Part shown: positions 25,193 to 36,100 of the stretch, piece by piece | Layout of the letters: each line of letters begins with the position of its first letter | How positions within the stretch are numbered: position 1 is the first letter of the stretch | Origin: Klebsormidium nitens | Lineage: Eukaryota > Streptophyta > Klebsormidiophyceae > Klebsormidiales > Klebsormidiaceae | Direction of reading: 5' to 3' | DNA: 52,851 bases | Assembly (NCBI GenBank): GCA_000708835.1 | Contig: DF237420.1 | Location: forward strand, 20,811-73,661 | Translations under genes and position numbers: made by a program | Notes under the pieces: generated by a model | Databases searched by the model: none | What the model was told of the DNA's origin: nothing | The model's input: only the letters and a program-made list of their open reading frames with translations

Positions 25193-28100
25193 ATGAACAA
25201 TGCCGGAGCTGCTTCCACCATGATTTCCCTGTTCAGGTTCCAAAGGCGGCGCAAGATGGCTGGCTTCCGACCCAATGGGAGCTTGCCAGCTGTCACGTTG
25301 GCGGTGGCGCTAGTGCTGTGCGCCAATGGGCCAACTTGGGTTGCTTCGGCAAGCCCAGCAACCAAACATGTCGAAGAAGCCCAGAAGGTGAGTGGAAACA
25401 TTTTGCCTGATTTTTGGTTGCTCACTTCAAAGTGACCGTTTAAAGTTGCTGCGTTATGCCTGACCCATCAGCTCAGCTGTCACGTTTGAATCATGCGCTC
25501 ATCACGGAGGCTGGACCGTTAGTCAGAGGGAAGCTCATAAGCTTCGCAACCGGCCTACGTTTATGTTGAGGGTGACAAGCCAAGTCAGCTCAAATAGTAG
25601 AGGATATTGCATATAAAAGCAGCACGAGTTAAGGACACCTGGTTAGTCAAGCCAATAAGTTGTACTTGCCTTGCTTGCCCACCCTTAATTCAGTGGCCCA
25701 GCAGCGGTAGCGATCCGTGCTTTGATGTCCATGATCAGCCAGCCCAGTTTAGAGAGCCTGGCCAGAGTTCTACATTTTCAAAAGTCGGCCAACTCACTGG
25801 GAGATCATATCTGCCTTCATGGAGACTTCATCTTGCTCGATATGAACGATCCGAAGTGCCCACCGTATCTGCAGGACCTTACCGAGTGGATCTCGAAGCT
25901 GTGGCGAGAGTTGCACCAATATCCGGAGCTCGCATACCAGGTACGGTGGGCATACCAGATCCGATCCACCTTCGATGCATTCGCACTTATGTTGCAGTTT
26001 CGAACATGAAAGTCGGAGCACTCTTGTAGGGGTTAAAGATGAACAGCATGGCGCAAATGCCTCTCTGCAACCTCATGCAGACCGTTTCCAGGCCTGTACA
26101 AGTGGGTAAACTCTTTTGCAGATTCTTCTGTTTGTTTTCGGGAAGTGGCTCTTTTCCTGGTTTCTTCGAACTCGTCTCCGGGTACGCGCCTATGACCACC
26201 CGCACGCGTATCCCCTGACTTAAGGATAAAGCTCGTTGTTTTAACTTGACTTAATGACAGCCCACACGATTTGTAGGAGGAAAAGACAAGCCGCCTCGTC
26301 CGCACAACTCTCGACTCTCTGGGCATCTCCTATACGTACCCTCTCGCCACCACGGGGCTCGTCGCAACGATCGGACGGCCGGGAGGCCGCCACGTGGCAG
26401 TCCGCGCTGACATGGACGGTCTGGCGATCACCGAAGCGACGGATCTGCCGCACAAGAGCAAAGTCGAGGGAAAGATGCATGGATGCGGGCACGACGCGCA
26501 TACTGCTATGGTGCTGGGAGCTGCCAAGCTGCTCAAAGCAAAGGAAGCGGAGCTCCAGGGGCAGGTGTGGCTGGGTCAATCTCGATTATAGTATATACTC
26601 CCTTTCTAGTTCTATTTCCATGCTCTGCTCTTCTGTTTCTCAGACTAGTGCTTCAAAGGCTGTCTTGATCTGCGCTTTCGCAATTCCAGACGCATGCTAA
26701 ATCTTTGCTCGGAGGAAATGCTGAAGCGCAGAGACAAAACGAGTCTTGCAGACAATACAAGGGCCATTCGCTATGCCACGACTAGAAGTGCCTCGAACTT
26801 CCAGGTTCGGGGATACGGTCCTGCATTTGATTTGCAGAAGTGCGTTCGCATGGATACCGGACGGCATGGGAGCAGCCAAGGTGTATAAGCTCAAACCGGA
26901 GCCCGAGAATAATCTCACCTCTTTCGGCCTGACGCTAGGCGCTTTGATTGCAGACCAGCACCATACCGCTTCTGCGAAACTCAATCTAGGGTCCTTGAAG
27001 TCTCGGACGAATAAATGCGACCAATTTTCGTCGATCCAGCTCTTGCTCTCAGGTTTTTACCTGAGGATGACGTCAAGCTCCAAAAGAAGTGAGCAAACAA
27101 GGAAAAAAGAGCAACGCACTCCGAATTCTCTCTTCGATCAGGTGAGCTTCGTTTTCCAACCGGCGGAAGAGGCGGGCGCCGGTGCGTACCGCATGCTTGA
27201 GGACGGGCTCTTCAAAAACGACCACGTGGATGCCATCTTCGGCCTCCACGTGGACCCTTACATGTTCACCGGGCAGGCCTCGGTGTATGCGGGCACGGTT
27301 CTAGCAAGCGCAGGCAAGATTACAGATTCTTTGGATTTTTGATATGTCGGACTTCGCGTTCGTTTTTCCCGGAATCATGCTTCTATCTCTGGAACTTTGC
27401 TTTGCGGGAATCATGCATGGTCTCGATTAGGTCTGGCTTGCGTATCTCCGCGTTGGCCTCAGGAGATGGTGGATCAATTAACACCCTCGTCCAGCGCATG
27501 AAGATTTAGCTGCTAAGAGCTATTTTACGTCCACAGATTTCAAAGGTCCGGAGACGTTCAAGGTTCAAGATTTCTCGCGCGTCTCTTCCAGTAGACGCCA
27601 ATTGAATTGCACTTCATTCGTCAGCTATCACTTCTACCTGGCTAAGGTTCCAACCTCGCATCTAGTCATTTCTTGGACCTTGAGAGCAAATGAAGGTATT
27701 ACTTAGGGGGTAATCAGGACTATTCGGAGGCGGCATGAGAAACATCATGAAGAGCCCGCCACCTTGGAAAGAGTGGGGTCATTTGGGGGGTTAGGGTGTG
27801 CTAGTACGAATGTTGAAAGGTTGAGTTGGGTTTGTAGTGTTCCAAAAGTCCTATCATACCTGAAGCTTACCATTCCTGAAGCTTATTAGTCCTCCTCATC
27901 ATTGACGCAGGCACGTTTAAAGTGACGCTGACGGCAACCGGCGGCCACGGTGCGTGGCCGCATCTGACAGCAGACACAGTCGTAGCCGGGGCGTCGATTG
28001 TTCTCATGTGAGCCACGTGTAGAGAGCAGGAATGAGCTGGAAACGTGCTCGTAGATTTTTGATTTCTATTTCAAAGAGGGCGTCTAACCTTGAGGTTCCG

Positions 28101-31100
28101 CGGCGGGTTTTCGCAGAGAATCCTGTCCTTGTGTCGCCAAGAAATCAAGCGCGTGATACGGGGTTTAGCGACCCGGACGGGCATACGGACTTTATGGTCG
28201 CAGGAGTCAGAGTACGACGCCCCCATAAAGAACCTCGCGCTCGCTCACTCAGGTTTCCTTCTCCTCTCAAATTGTGCGTCTGCTGTCCTCAAGTCCCAGT
28301 CTGCCCTTTAAGCTGCCTTCTTTGCGGATTTTGTCGCCTTTGGCATCTCGTTTCTCCGGCGTTTGAAGTGAGAGCTTGTTCTGATTTGGCGGATGGCCGC
28401 CTCAACTTCGGCCTCTGCTGATGATGCCATAGAGTGCGCGTATCTATTCTCGTGAAGTACCACTGCAATGCGTCGTCATTTCGGGGTAGCATTCTGCACG
28501 GAAGATTCCTGAGTTACGCATGGTGCTAGCAAACCGGCCGCATCAGAGGACCTACAGATCAAAAATACCAGTGGGCCTCGAGCATCAACGCAAGCCAAAG
28601 ACCCAAGAGCTGATGTGAGTGCCCTCAAAGTCCGCATTCGAATACAAGAGACTCAGAACTTGCAAGGGTTTCATCTCCTGCCACGTGTTGAGATCGTGCA
28701 GGCTTCAGACGCTCATCTCGCGGCGGCTGAGCGCTCAGGAGGCGGGCGTGGTGTCGGTTACGATGTTCCAGGGGGGGTCGGCGCTCAACGTGCTGCCTTC
28801 CGAGGTCGTCTTAGGTGATGCATCCCCGGGCTTTTGCACGCGCGCACAGGGCGCCTTGGAGCCGAACCAGGGCGGAACCGGAGCTTCCGTTCCGGAAAAG
28901 TGGCGGACGAACCGGCGGAGCTAGGCCCCGGTCCCAGGCTGCTGGTTTCCATTGAACATGAACCGGTTCATGAGAACCTGCTCCGAATTGCGGAAACCGG
29001 TTCGACGTGTTCACTGATAAGCGGGGTTGAACCGGGCCTAGCTCCGGTTCGTTCGTCACTTTTCCAGAGCGGAAGCTCAGGTTTGGTCCTTGTTCGGCTC
29101 TTGTTTAGAGGAAGGCGCCCTGGTTGCATATATCGGAGATTGCTGATTTCTTTCCAGCTTTCCAACGTCGTCCGCAATTTTCTTCGATCAGTTTGTCATG
29201 CCCTGTGAGACCCGGCCCTGACTGTCCTTCGTCACTGATTTGACCGGCCGAGAAAGCTTTCGCATGCATTCCATGTCGCTGCGGCCTTTCGCAACTGTAG
29301 TAAGCGGCGACAAAGATACTCGCAGGATCTGCTTTCTGGTCGCCCAACCTTGCCATGTGTCCCCGCACGGCGTCGTCAATCTGATTATTATCGAACCGTT
29401 CGGAGTTCTGAAAGGGACCTAACCATTAGAAGCACTAGTACGGCCGAAGTACAGGAAAGCGAAGTGGGGAAGAATCTAAGGCCGCGGGAGAATCGGACTG
29501 ATCCCGCCGTTACAAGATTGGTTCCAGATTCTGGAAACCAAGACGCTATCTCTTCTTGTTTGCTATGATCAATGCAAATTAGCCCACTAACTACGATATC
29601 CTTTTTGAGACGCTAGGAAAATCACCTGTGAGCATTCACGACGTACTTAGCTGATGAAGAGCTGTAGATTTCACTGAAAGCTCGAGCGAGATTGTTAGCG
29701 GAGACTCGTCCAATGGAGATGGGTCTGATAAAGCATGCCATCGTATGCGCTTGCAGGAGGCACGTGGCGCTCGCTCAGCGTGGAAGGAAACAAGAACCTC
29801 AAGGAGTGGATCCGTCAGATGATTCTGCAACAAGTGGGCACCTTTTCTTTTAAAACCCTTATTCTAGTCTGATAGCCTTCTTGCTTGTCGCGAATCCTGA
29901 CATAGTCCAGCTATGTTGGAGGCGTTGGGCACAACCCAAGTGTTTCTCTAACAATTGCTTATAAGCATTTTAGTTTCATAGGTACGTCTTTGTTTCTCCA
30001 ATTGATTATGTTACAGAAGAATACTCCCATCCTTCATCCTCTTTCAACAGACGCCTTCCCAGAACCAGAAGGTTAACGTTCTGTCCGCACCGATGCATGC
30101 TAAGTCGATTCAGCGCTCAGCAAAGCGCTCTCTTCAGACGAATCCAATTTGTTTTCCTTATTCAACAAATTCATTTACTGGTAAGCATCTCCCTAGGACC
30201 TGAACGTCCCCAGGCGTACTCCCCAATCAGATTCTCACACCGTCAAACTAGGCTGAGCACAAAACTGCTTTCTGCAGGCCACGGTGATGGGCGTTAACGC
30301 GACGATCGATTTCTTCGACGACAAGCACCCGACGTATCCCCCGACCGTCAACGATCCCCGGGTGGCCAACTTTGCGCGGGGCGTCATTGAGAAGTGAGAG
30401 CGCCGACTACAGAATATTAGGCCGCTGTAATCGAACAAGATCAAAGCCCGATGTTTTGGCGTTCTTTTTGATATAGTGATTTGTAAGCCGGCCAGTTAAC
30501 GGTAAGCATTCTGGGGTTCTCTAAAACCCTAACCCAAACATCACCGCACCCGTACCCATCCTAACCCCCTAAATAATCGTACCCGTTCCCGTCACCCTTC
30601 ACTGCCTATTACTGTTCGCTACCTCGATTTGAGTTCTTATTGTCCCTTAATCCGAGCCTCGAATTCAGTAATTATTAGCCTCCTTGGCAGGCAAATTTTT
30701 CTGTGTGACACTACCCCATTGTCAATGTACGCTCATCTCTTCCTCTCTACAGAGTCCTCTCTTTCTCTCTACAGAGTCCTCGGTCCGGAAAACACCAAGG
30801 AGGGCTATCCGCAAATGGGTGCGGAAGACTTCGCCTTTTACACCGAGCGAATCCCGGCGTGCTTCTTTCTTCTGGGAGTCAGGCATGAGGACACCGTGAC
30901 ACCGGGGCCGCTTCACACTCCCAGGGTGAGCGGTTCTGATCCCGACTGTTGTGAATTATACGGCGTTAACAATGGCGCGGATCGAAATCAGAAGTTGGCA
31001 TCCGCCCATCACGTTTGGATGCAACTGTCAACCGAAAAGCGCTTGAAGCTTCAGCCTCAGTTTGGTACATGAAGGTACACTACATGCACTTTGTTGACTA

Positions 31101-31372
31101 GTACAACCTCTGTTCATTCCGTTCTGGAACGCATGACGGGTTAGAGCTCTCTTATCGCTTTTGAGGACCACAAAGGGTTGAGCTCTCGTGCATATTGGTG
31201 GGCAGTGCAAACCTAACGAATCGGCTTCGAATTTCACTACGTGCAGTTTTCTTTGGACGAAGCTGCTCTTCCCATTGGCGCGGCCATCCACGCCAATCTG
31301 GTTCTAGACTTCTTGAACGAGGGAAGCGGGGAAGATGGCAAGGAAACCGGGGCCGTGAAGGAAGAGCTGTAA
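25193..31372 (+). CDS. ILR1-like IAA-amino acid hydrolase (M20D amidohydrolase)
   Basis: Zinc/manganese-type amidohydrolase that in plants releases auxin or jasmonate from amino-acid conjugates, normally in the ER. Ten exons: 25193-25387, 25875-25940, 26277-26564, 27142-27313, 27911-28007, 28702-28814, 29757-29833, 30278-30393, 30775-30925, 31247-31372 (1401 nt, 466 residues). A hydrophobic signal sequence (LPAVTLAVALVLCANG) follows a basic start; the ATG at 25256 (MAGFRP) would give a more usual signal peptide than the first ATG. Motifs in order: ELHQYPELAY; VAVRADMDGL; MHGCGHDAHTAM (about 154-165, metal-binding Cys/His); FQPAEEAGAGA; FGLHVDP; TATGGHGAWPH; FQGGSALNVLP; YPPTVND; GAEDFAFY; PLHTP; DEAALPIGAAIHA. 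The C-terminus is KEEL, an ER-retention-like tetrapeptide as expected for this family. Intron 4 starts with GC (27314), the only donor here that keeps phase. Confidence 0.93.
28848..29123. mobile_element. Inverted-repeat element inside ILR1-like intron 6
   Basis: The arm about 28855-28937 (landmarks GAGCCGAACCAGGGC, GAGCTTCCGTTCC, GGAAAAGTGGCGGACGAACC, GGAGCTAGGCC) recurs in reverse complement at about 29028-29107. Outer AGGGCGCCTTGG (28848) pairs with AAGGCGCCCTGG (to 29123). The centre contains the palindrome CATGAACCGGTTCATG (28958-28973). This looks like a MITE or foldback insertion; no coding capacity. Confidence 0.75.
30505..30595 (-). repeat. Dispersed repeat with telomere-like CCCTAA motifs (reverse copy)
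   Basis: In reverse complement this stretch reads GGGGGTTAGGATGGGTACGG, GTGCGG, then GGGTTAGGGTT. The same order occurs at 39050-39110 (GGTGGTTAGGGTGGGTATGG, GTGCGGAG, GGGTTAGGGTT) and, weaker, at 34637-34700. It lies in ILR1-like intron 8. Confidence 0.55.
30745..30782 (+). repeat. Tandem acceptor at ILR1-like exon 9
   Basis: CTCTCTACAGAGTCCTC occurs twice, at about 30743-30759 and 30766-30782, about 23 bp apart. The second supplies the acceptor for exon 9 (starts 30775). The first is an equally good-looking acceptor with the same exon start and could be used in alternative splicing. Same polarity as the larger acceptor-edge arrays. Confidence 0.8.
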
Positions 31373-33197
31373 ATTAACATAAAGATAACATCAAGTAGCT
31401 TGTGAAAACCACAACGTAGCTTTTGCTGCATAAATAGTTGGCCCAGAGTCTCCGCTACTAGTGTCAAACGTCGAGATCGTTGTGGAACAAAAAGCAGTAC
31501 GCATGTGATTGGCTCTCTCGTAGGATTTGAAAGCGTCACCTAATCAATTACAGAAGCGTCAGGCCCTTTTGTGGGTTGTTTTGACAGGTCTGTCCATTCG
31601 TACGTGGTTTATCTCTTGCATTTCCCGCAGACGTGCTGGCGCGAAGCAATACTTGGAGGCAAATACACTCTCCAGGATCCATTTGCATTCAGCCCAAGCA
31701 AGCACTCCGACTTCAGGATTTTCAGCTCAGCTTGGCTCCTTCACTGCATGTTAGTGCAGTTTCGCTTCTTCTGTCGAGTTGCTTGTACAGCGGCGGCTCT
31801 CTGGCAGTGACACTCACATGCATAACCATGTTCACGTCAACCGCCTGCCGTGACATGGTTTATCGCGGGACTACGTCAAACGTTCCAGACCAACTCCGCA
31901 CACGGCGCATGAGAGCCGGCTCGAACAAATTCACATACCGCCGCGAGGCATTTGCGAGGGGCTCAAATGGGCTGGTAACTGAACGCACTTGCTGCAATCA
32001 TAATACAATATTGCCGAAAACGCATTTGATCATTTGAGATATGAGATTGCAAGTCAGTCTCTGAGTCAGTGGCAGCTGGTGGCGCCCAGTATGCAGTGAG
32101 GGGCCCACCCGGCGCCATTTTAACCTTTGTATGGCCGATACAGCCGCGCAGTGACACAATCGCGAATCAAGCTGAGCACCAACGAAAGGGGCGGCTAGTC
32201 GACCTGCCCGGCCACATCATAAGGCCGTTGCCCGGGCCGCGGCCAAGCACACTAACAAGTGTGTGACACTGACTGATATTAAGTACGAGTGACTCTATCA
32301 ACGGCCGCCGTACAGTTGTCGGCATACTTTAATCGTACAACAATTCATGTCAAATCATTTCAATGCTACTGCATGGCTGTCGGACAGTGAGCTAGAGGCC
32401 CCGCCTGCAGTGATGAGTGACCGTCATGGGAACCAGACGGGACTCGTGACTTAAAATTACGCTTCCCAATGTTTATCAATGTTACACAGACGATGTGACA
32501 TACAGTGATCGGACTGTTTGAGACAAAGTAGATAAGTATTATTTTTGAATGCCAATCTAAGCACATCGGGTCGTGCTTAGAGAATGATATCTTGTTCAAC
32601 TGCCTGATCGAAAGCTTAGTGAGTTTGCGTCCTCCACTGACAAACGCTGGGCTGAATCACACTGACTACTTATTGACGGCCGTCGGCCTACGAGTTGATA
32701 CGGTACGAGGAGGCTTGCAACTGGAGTTTCTTGCGCCATCTTGCCAAGCTGATCAGGGTCCATTGTGTCTCTTTATATGTTCGGTTGTGGACTGCACCTT
32801 CAGTCTCCACTTACGAAATTAATAGATGAGCACCACTAAAATGGACTCGTCCCGTCATATCAGTGCTAGGTGTGCCCAAATGTTACACGACAACGGCTAT
32901 ACACTATACAACCCTTGACAATCTTTGCAGGCAAGTGCTTCTTGATTCAGAAATCCACTCTTTCTCAAACCGGGGTACTTTAGACCCAGAACGACCGACA
33001 TCAGTCGCACTTTCCCTTTTCCTCCCGTCAATCAAGAGACACAACGCGTAGACGGTAACTAAATCGATCAAACCCACGTTGGCCTCCCCCACTGTCTGTC
33101 GAAAACATCCCTCAACCAGATACGTATCAGATGAGCATGGATATAGAAGCTCTCTAACCCAGCACGCTTACCGAAAAACCCGCGCGAAGTTCAGTTC
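31373..33197. other. Convergent intergenic region, no gene seen
   Basis: The 1.8 kb between the ILR1-like stop (+) and the desaturase stop (-). Small ORFs on both strands show no recognisable family and no linked splice structure. No clear repeat element was identified. Confidence 0.5.
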
Positions 33198-36100
33198 TCA
33201 CAGAAGCGCCACCTCGCGGTTGAACACCCAGCTGAACTTGCCCACACGTGCGGGGGATCCTTTCTTCGCCCTGCCGAGCGTTCTTTCCGCGAGGCGACGG
33301 ACGCGGTCGGGCAGTTTGCAGAGGTACTGCTGCGCGGCTTCGGCCTCGGGGCTCAAACCCCTTCGCTCGCGCACCTTCCAGTAGCGCACCAGATGCTCGA
33401 CGATGTCGGCGTAGTTGAAGGAGGTGTAGACGCCGCACCGCTGGGCGACCTGGAAGGGTAAGGGAAACGGGTTACGGGTTAACCCCGCTGCCTGGCCATT
33501 CAAGGCTGTTAGAATGGGTTACAATTCGTTGAGCTTAACCTCTTTTGCTCGCGCACCTTCCAGTAGCGCACCAGATGCTCGACGATGTCAGCGTAGTCGA
33601 AGGAAGTGTAGACGCCGCACCGCTGGGCGACCTGAAGGTTATGGAACGGGTTAAGGTTCAACCCCGCTGCCTGAAACGGTGATAGGAATCCGTTACGATT
33701 CGCTCTGCTTGACCCGGCTGTTGGCGCACTCTTCTTCTAGCCCTACCGACGCTGAAATGTGGTGGAGACACCGCACCGCTGGAACAATAAGAGAACCGGG
33801 TTACGATTTGCTCAGCTTAATCCCGCTGCTTGGGCGAACTCGAGGGGTACTAGAATTGGGTTGAGACTGGCTCGGCTGAACCCCACGGTTCTTACGCTCT
33901 TCGTGTATCCCAGATGCTATCCAATGTCTGCTTACCGACACTTTGAACGGTGCACTCGAGAAGCGTCTCCTGACAGACCCACTTCGTCGAGGTCCGAAAA
34001 CAAGGGACTCTTGCCGTGCTTTGCGTATCAGATCAGGACACGAACAGGTAAAACGGAGGGCAGAAACGAGAGCTTCGTAAGAGCCCCACTCCGCAGATGT
34101 CCTGAAAACTCGTGCAGCTCTCGCAGTTCTCATTGTCCACTGCGAGAACACGCAAAACAGTACGTAGGCGGGAAATCTGCATCGTCTCAATAAAGCACAT
34201 TTGTGCAAAGCCATGCGCAACAACGAGCTGCCAGAGACAGTCTTGGGAGCCGTGAGGCCTTACACGCTTCGAGCCGACGCCAGCACTACGGCCTCCGGAC
34301 GCTTTACCGATTCTCCATCCTAGGAGATCTGCGCGTTGACGCCAGCAGAGCTTCTCAACAAAACGACTGTGCACTACGTCTTTACAAACCGCACCACCTC
34401 GGACTGTTCTTGATTTATTTTTGGGGGGTAGGTAATCCTTTTTTTTTCCGGTGGAGACGCGCGGACTCAAAGCGGGAGCATCATGCGGGAACAGTCCACG
34501 AACAGTCCACGAACAGCGTTGGACTCTCCCCGTCCTTACCGTCCAGCTTTCGGGGCACGGGTGACTCTGGGACTTAAAGGCGTGTGACTTAAAGCGTGTT
34601 ACTTAAGATAGGTGCCCAGGAGACGGGTGGGGTTGGCAGGGTGGTTAGCCTGGGTTCGCGTGCGGAGCGCGTGCTATAGTTGTGTTAGGGGTTCAGTTTA
34701 CGTGTCCGGGTAAAATGAATGTTAGGTCACATGCCAAGGTAAGGCGAGAGTTATCAGTATGCACGGGTGGGGTTAGGCAAAGGCTTATGGTGGTGCGGGT
34801 GCGGAGAGCGTAGAATTTTGGTTTAGCCCTTCATCTAGGTCAAGGGCTTCTAGTTCAGAGGGCTTATTGACGACCGAAGCGAGAAGTAGAAGATACTCAT
34901 GAGCGCCCACCTCGGAGTAGTCCATGAACAGAGTCGGGCTCTCGCCGTCCTGCATCATGTGAGCAGGCATCACCATCTGCTTCTTCATCATGTCGGCGAA
35001 GGCCAGGATCGTGCCGTCCGGATCCAGGTCCATCAGTTTCGTGACGATACTGCAGACAGGTAGGGGATCTCTTTGTCGCATCTGTCAGGTCAATGATTTT
35101 CGTACTTGCAGCAGATTTGCCGACTGGGAAATAGCTCTCGACGTTCGTGGTGTGAGATTTCCGTTACGCCCTCCCGCTTGAAGAAAAAACTTCCGCCAGG
35201 TTGAAGTAACGTTGAACTACGTCGACCTCCTGCGAGGCAAGCTCGCGGACAGCTTGGTTAGGTTGAGACGGCATCGTAACCAGAAGCTTTTTTGATAGGC
35301 TGGAGTACCGCCGAACGGTTAGGAACCAGTCATTCCAATTGTAACAGTATGCAATGGCGTTGACTCGAACCCAAGGGTCTGCTTTACTGTGTCGGGAAAG
35401 AGCGACTTCTGACTTCTATCTGTCACATTCCTAAGAAGCTAGTCATGACTGCGGCAACCTTTACCTTAAGGGGAATAAGGAGAGTCGGTACTTCACCAGG
35501 CTACAGTAATCTGGCCTTCTTGTGAAAAAGGATAATCCTACTCTGGGATTCTCTAGGTCTTCCGACCTTCCCTCCTCAAGCCGTTAAACCTAGCTTTTTG
35601 GTGATCGAACAAGGAATAGCCAGAGTGACATCACTAGAAGAGAACCAATAGGCGTTATGCTTTTTGGGAAAACAACCCAAGGCTTGTTCGTGCTCCCTCC
35701 GGAACGTCTTCGAACAAAAATACACTGAAAGGAGATCGGAAGGTGAAGATAAGTACCTGCCATACGCTATCTCGTGCCGCTTCTCGTCGCCGGCGACCAC
35801 GCCGCAGATCTTGGCCAGCCGATGGTCGCCAAGCTCCTGCGCGCGCGCAGCCATGACGCGGTGCGAGAGAAACGTCGCACGCTCCACGAAGGTTGCGTAG
35901 ACGAAGCCCAAGTAGGGATTGTTCTCCGTCTTGGGGTCCTGGAAATAAAGGTGGAACGACGAAATTTGCAGAACTGATCGTAGAAGCAAGATTGAAAGCG
36001 TCACGAAGGCGTCCAAGTAATGCTTAGTCCCCGTCTTGAGGTGACTGCGAATGGGTGCACAACTCTGATTGCAAGAGGGAGAATCGTATCCGTAACGGAA

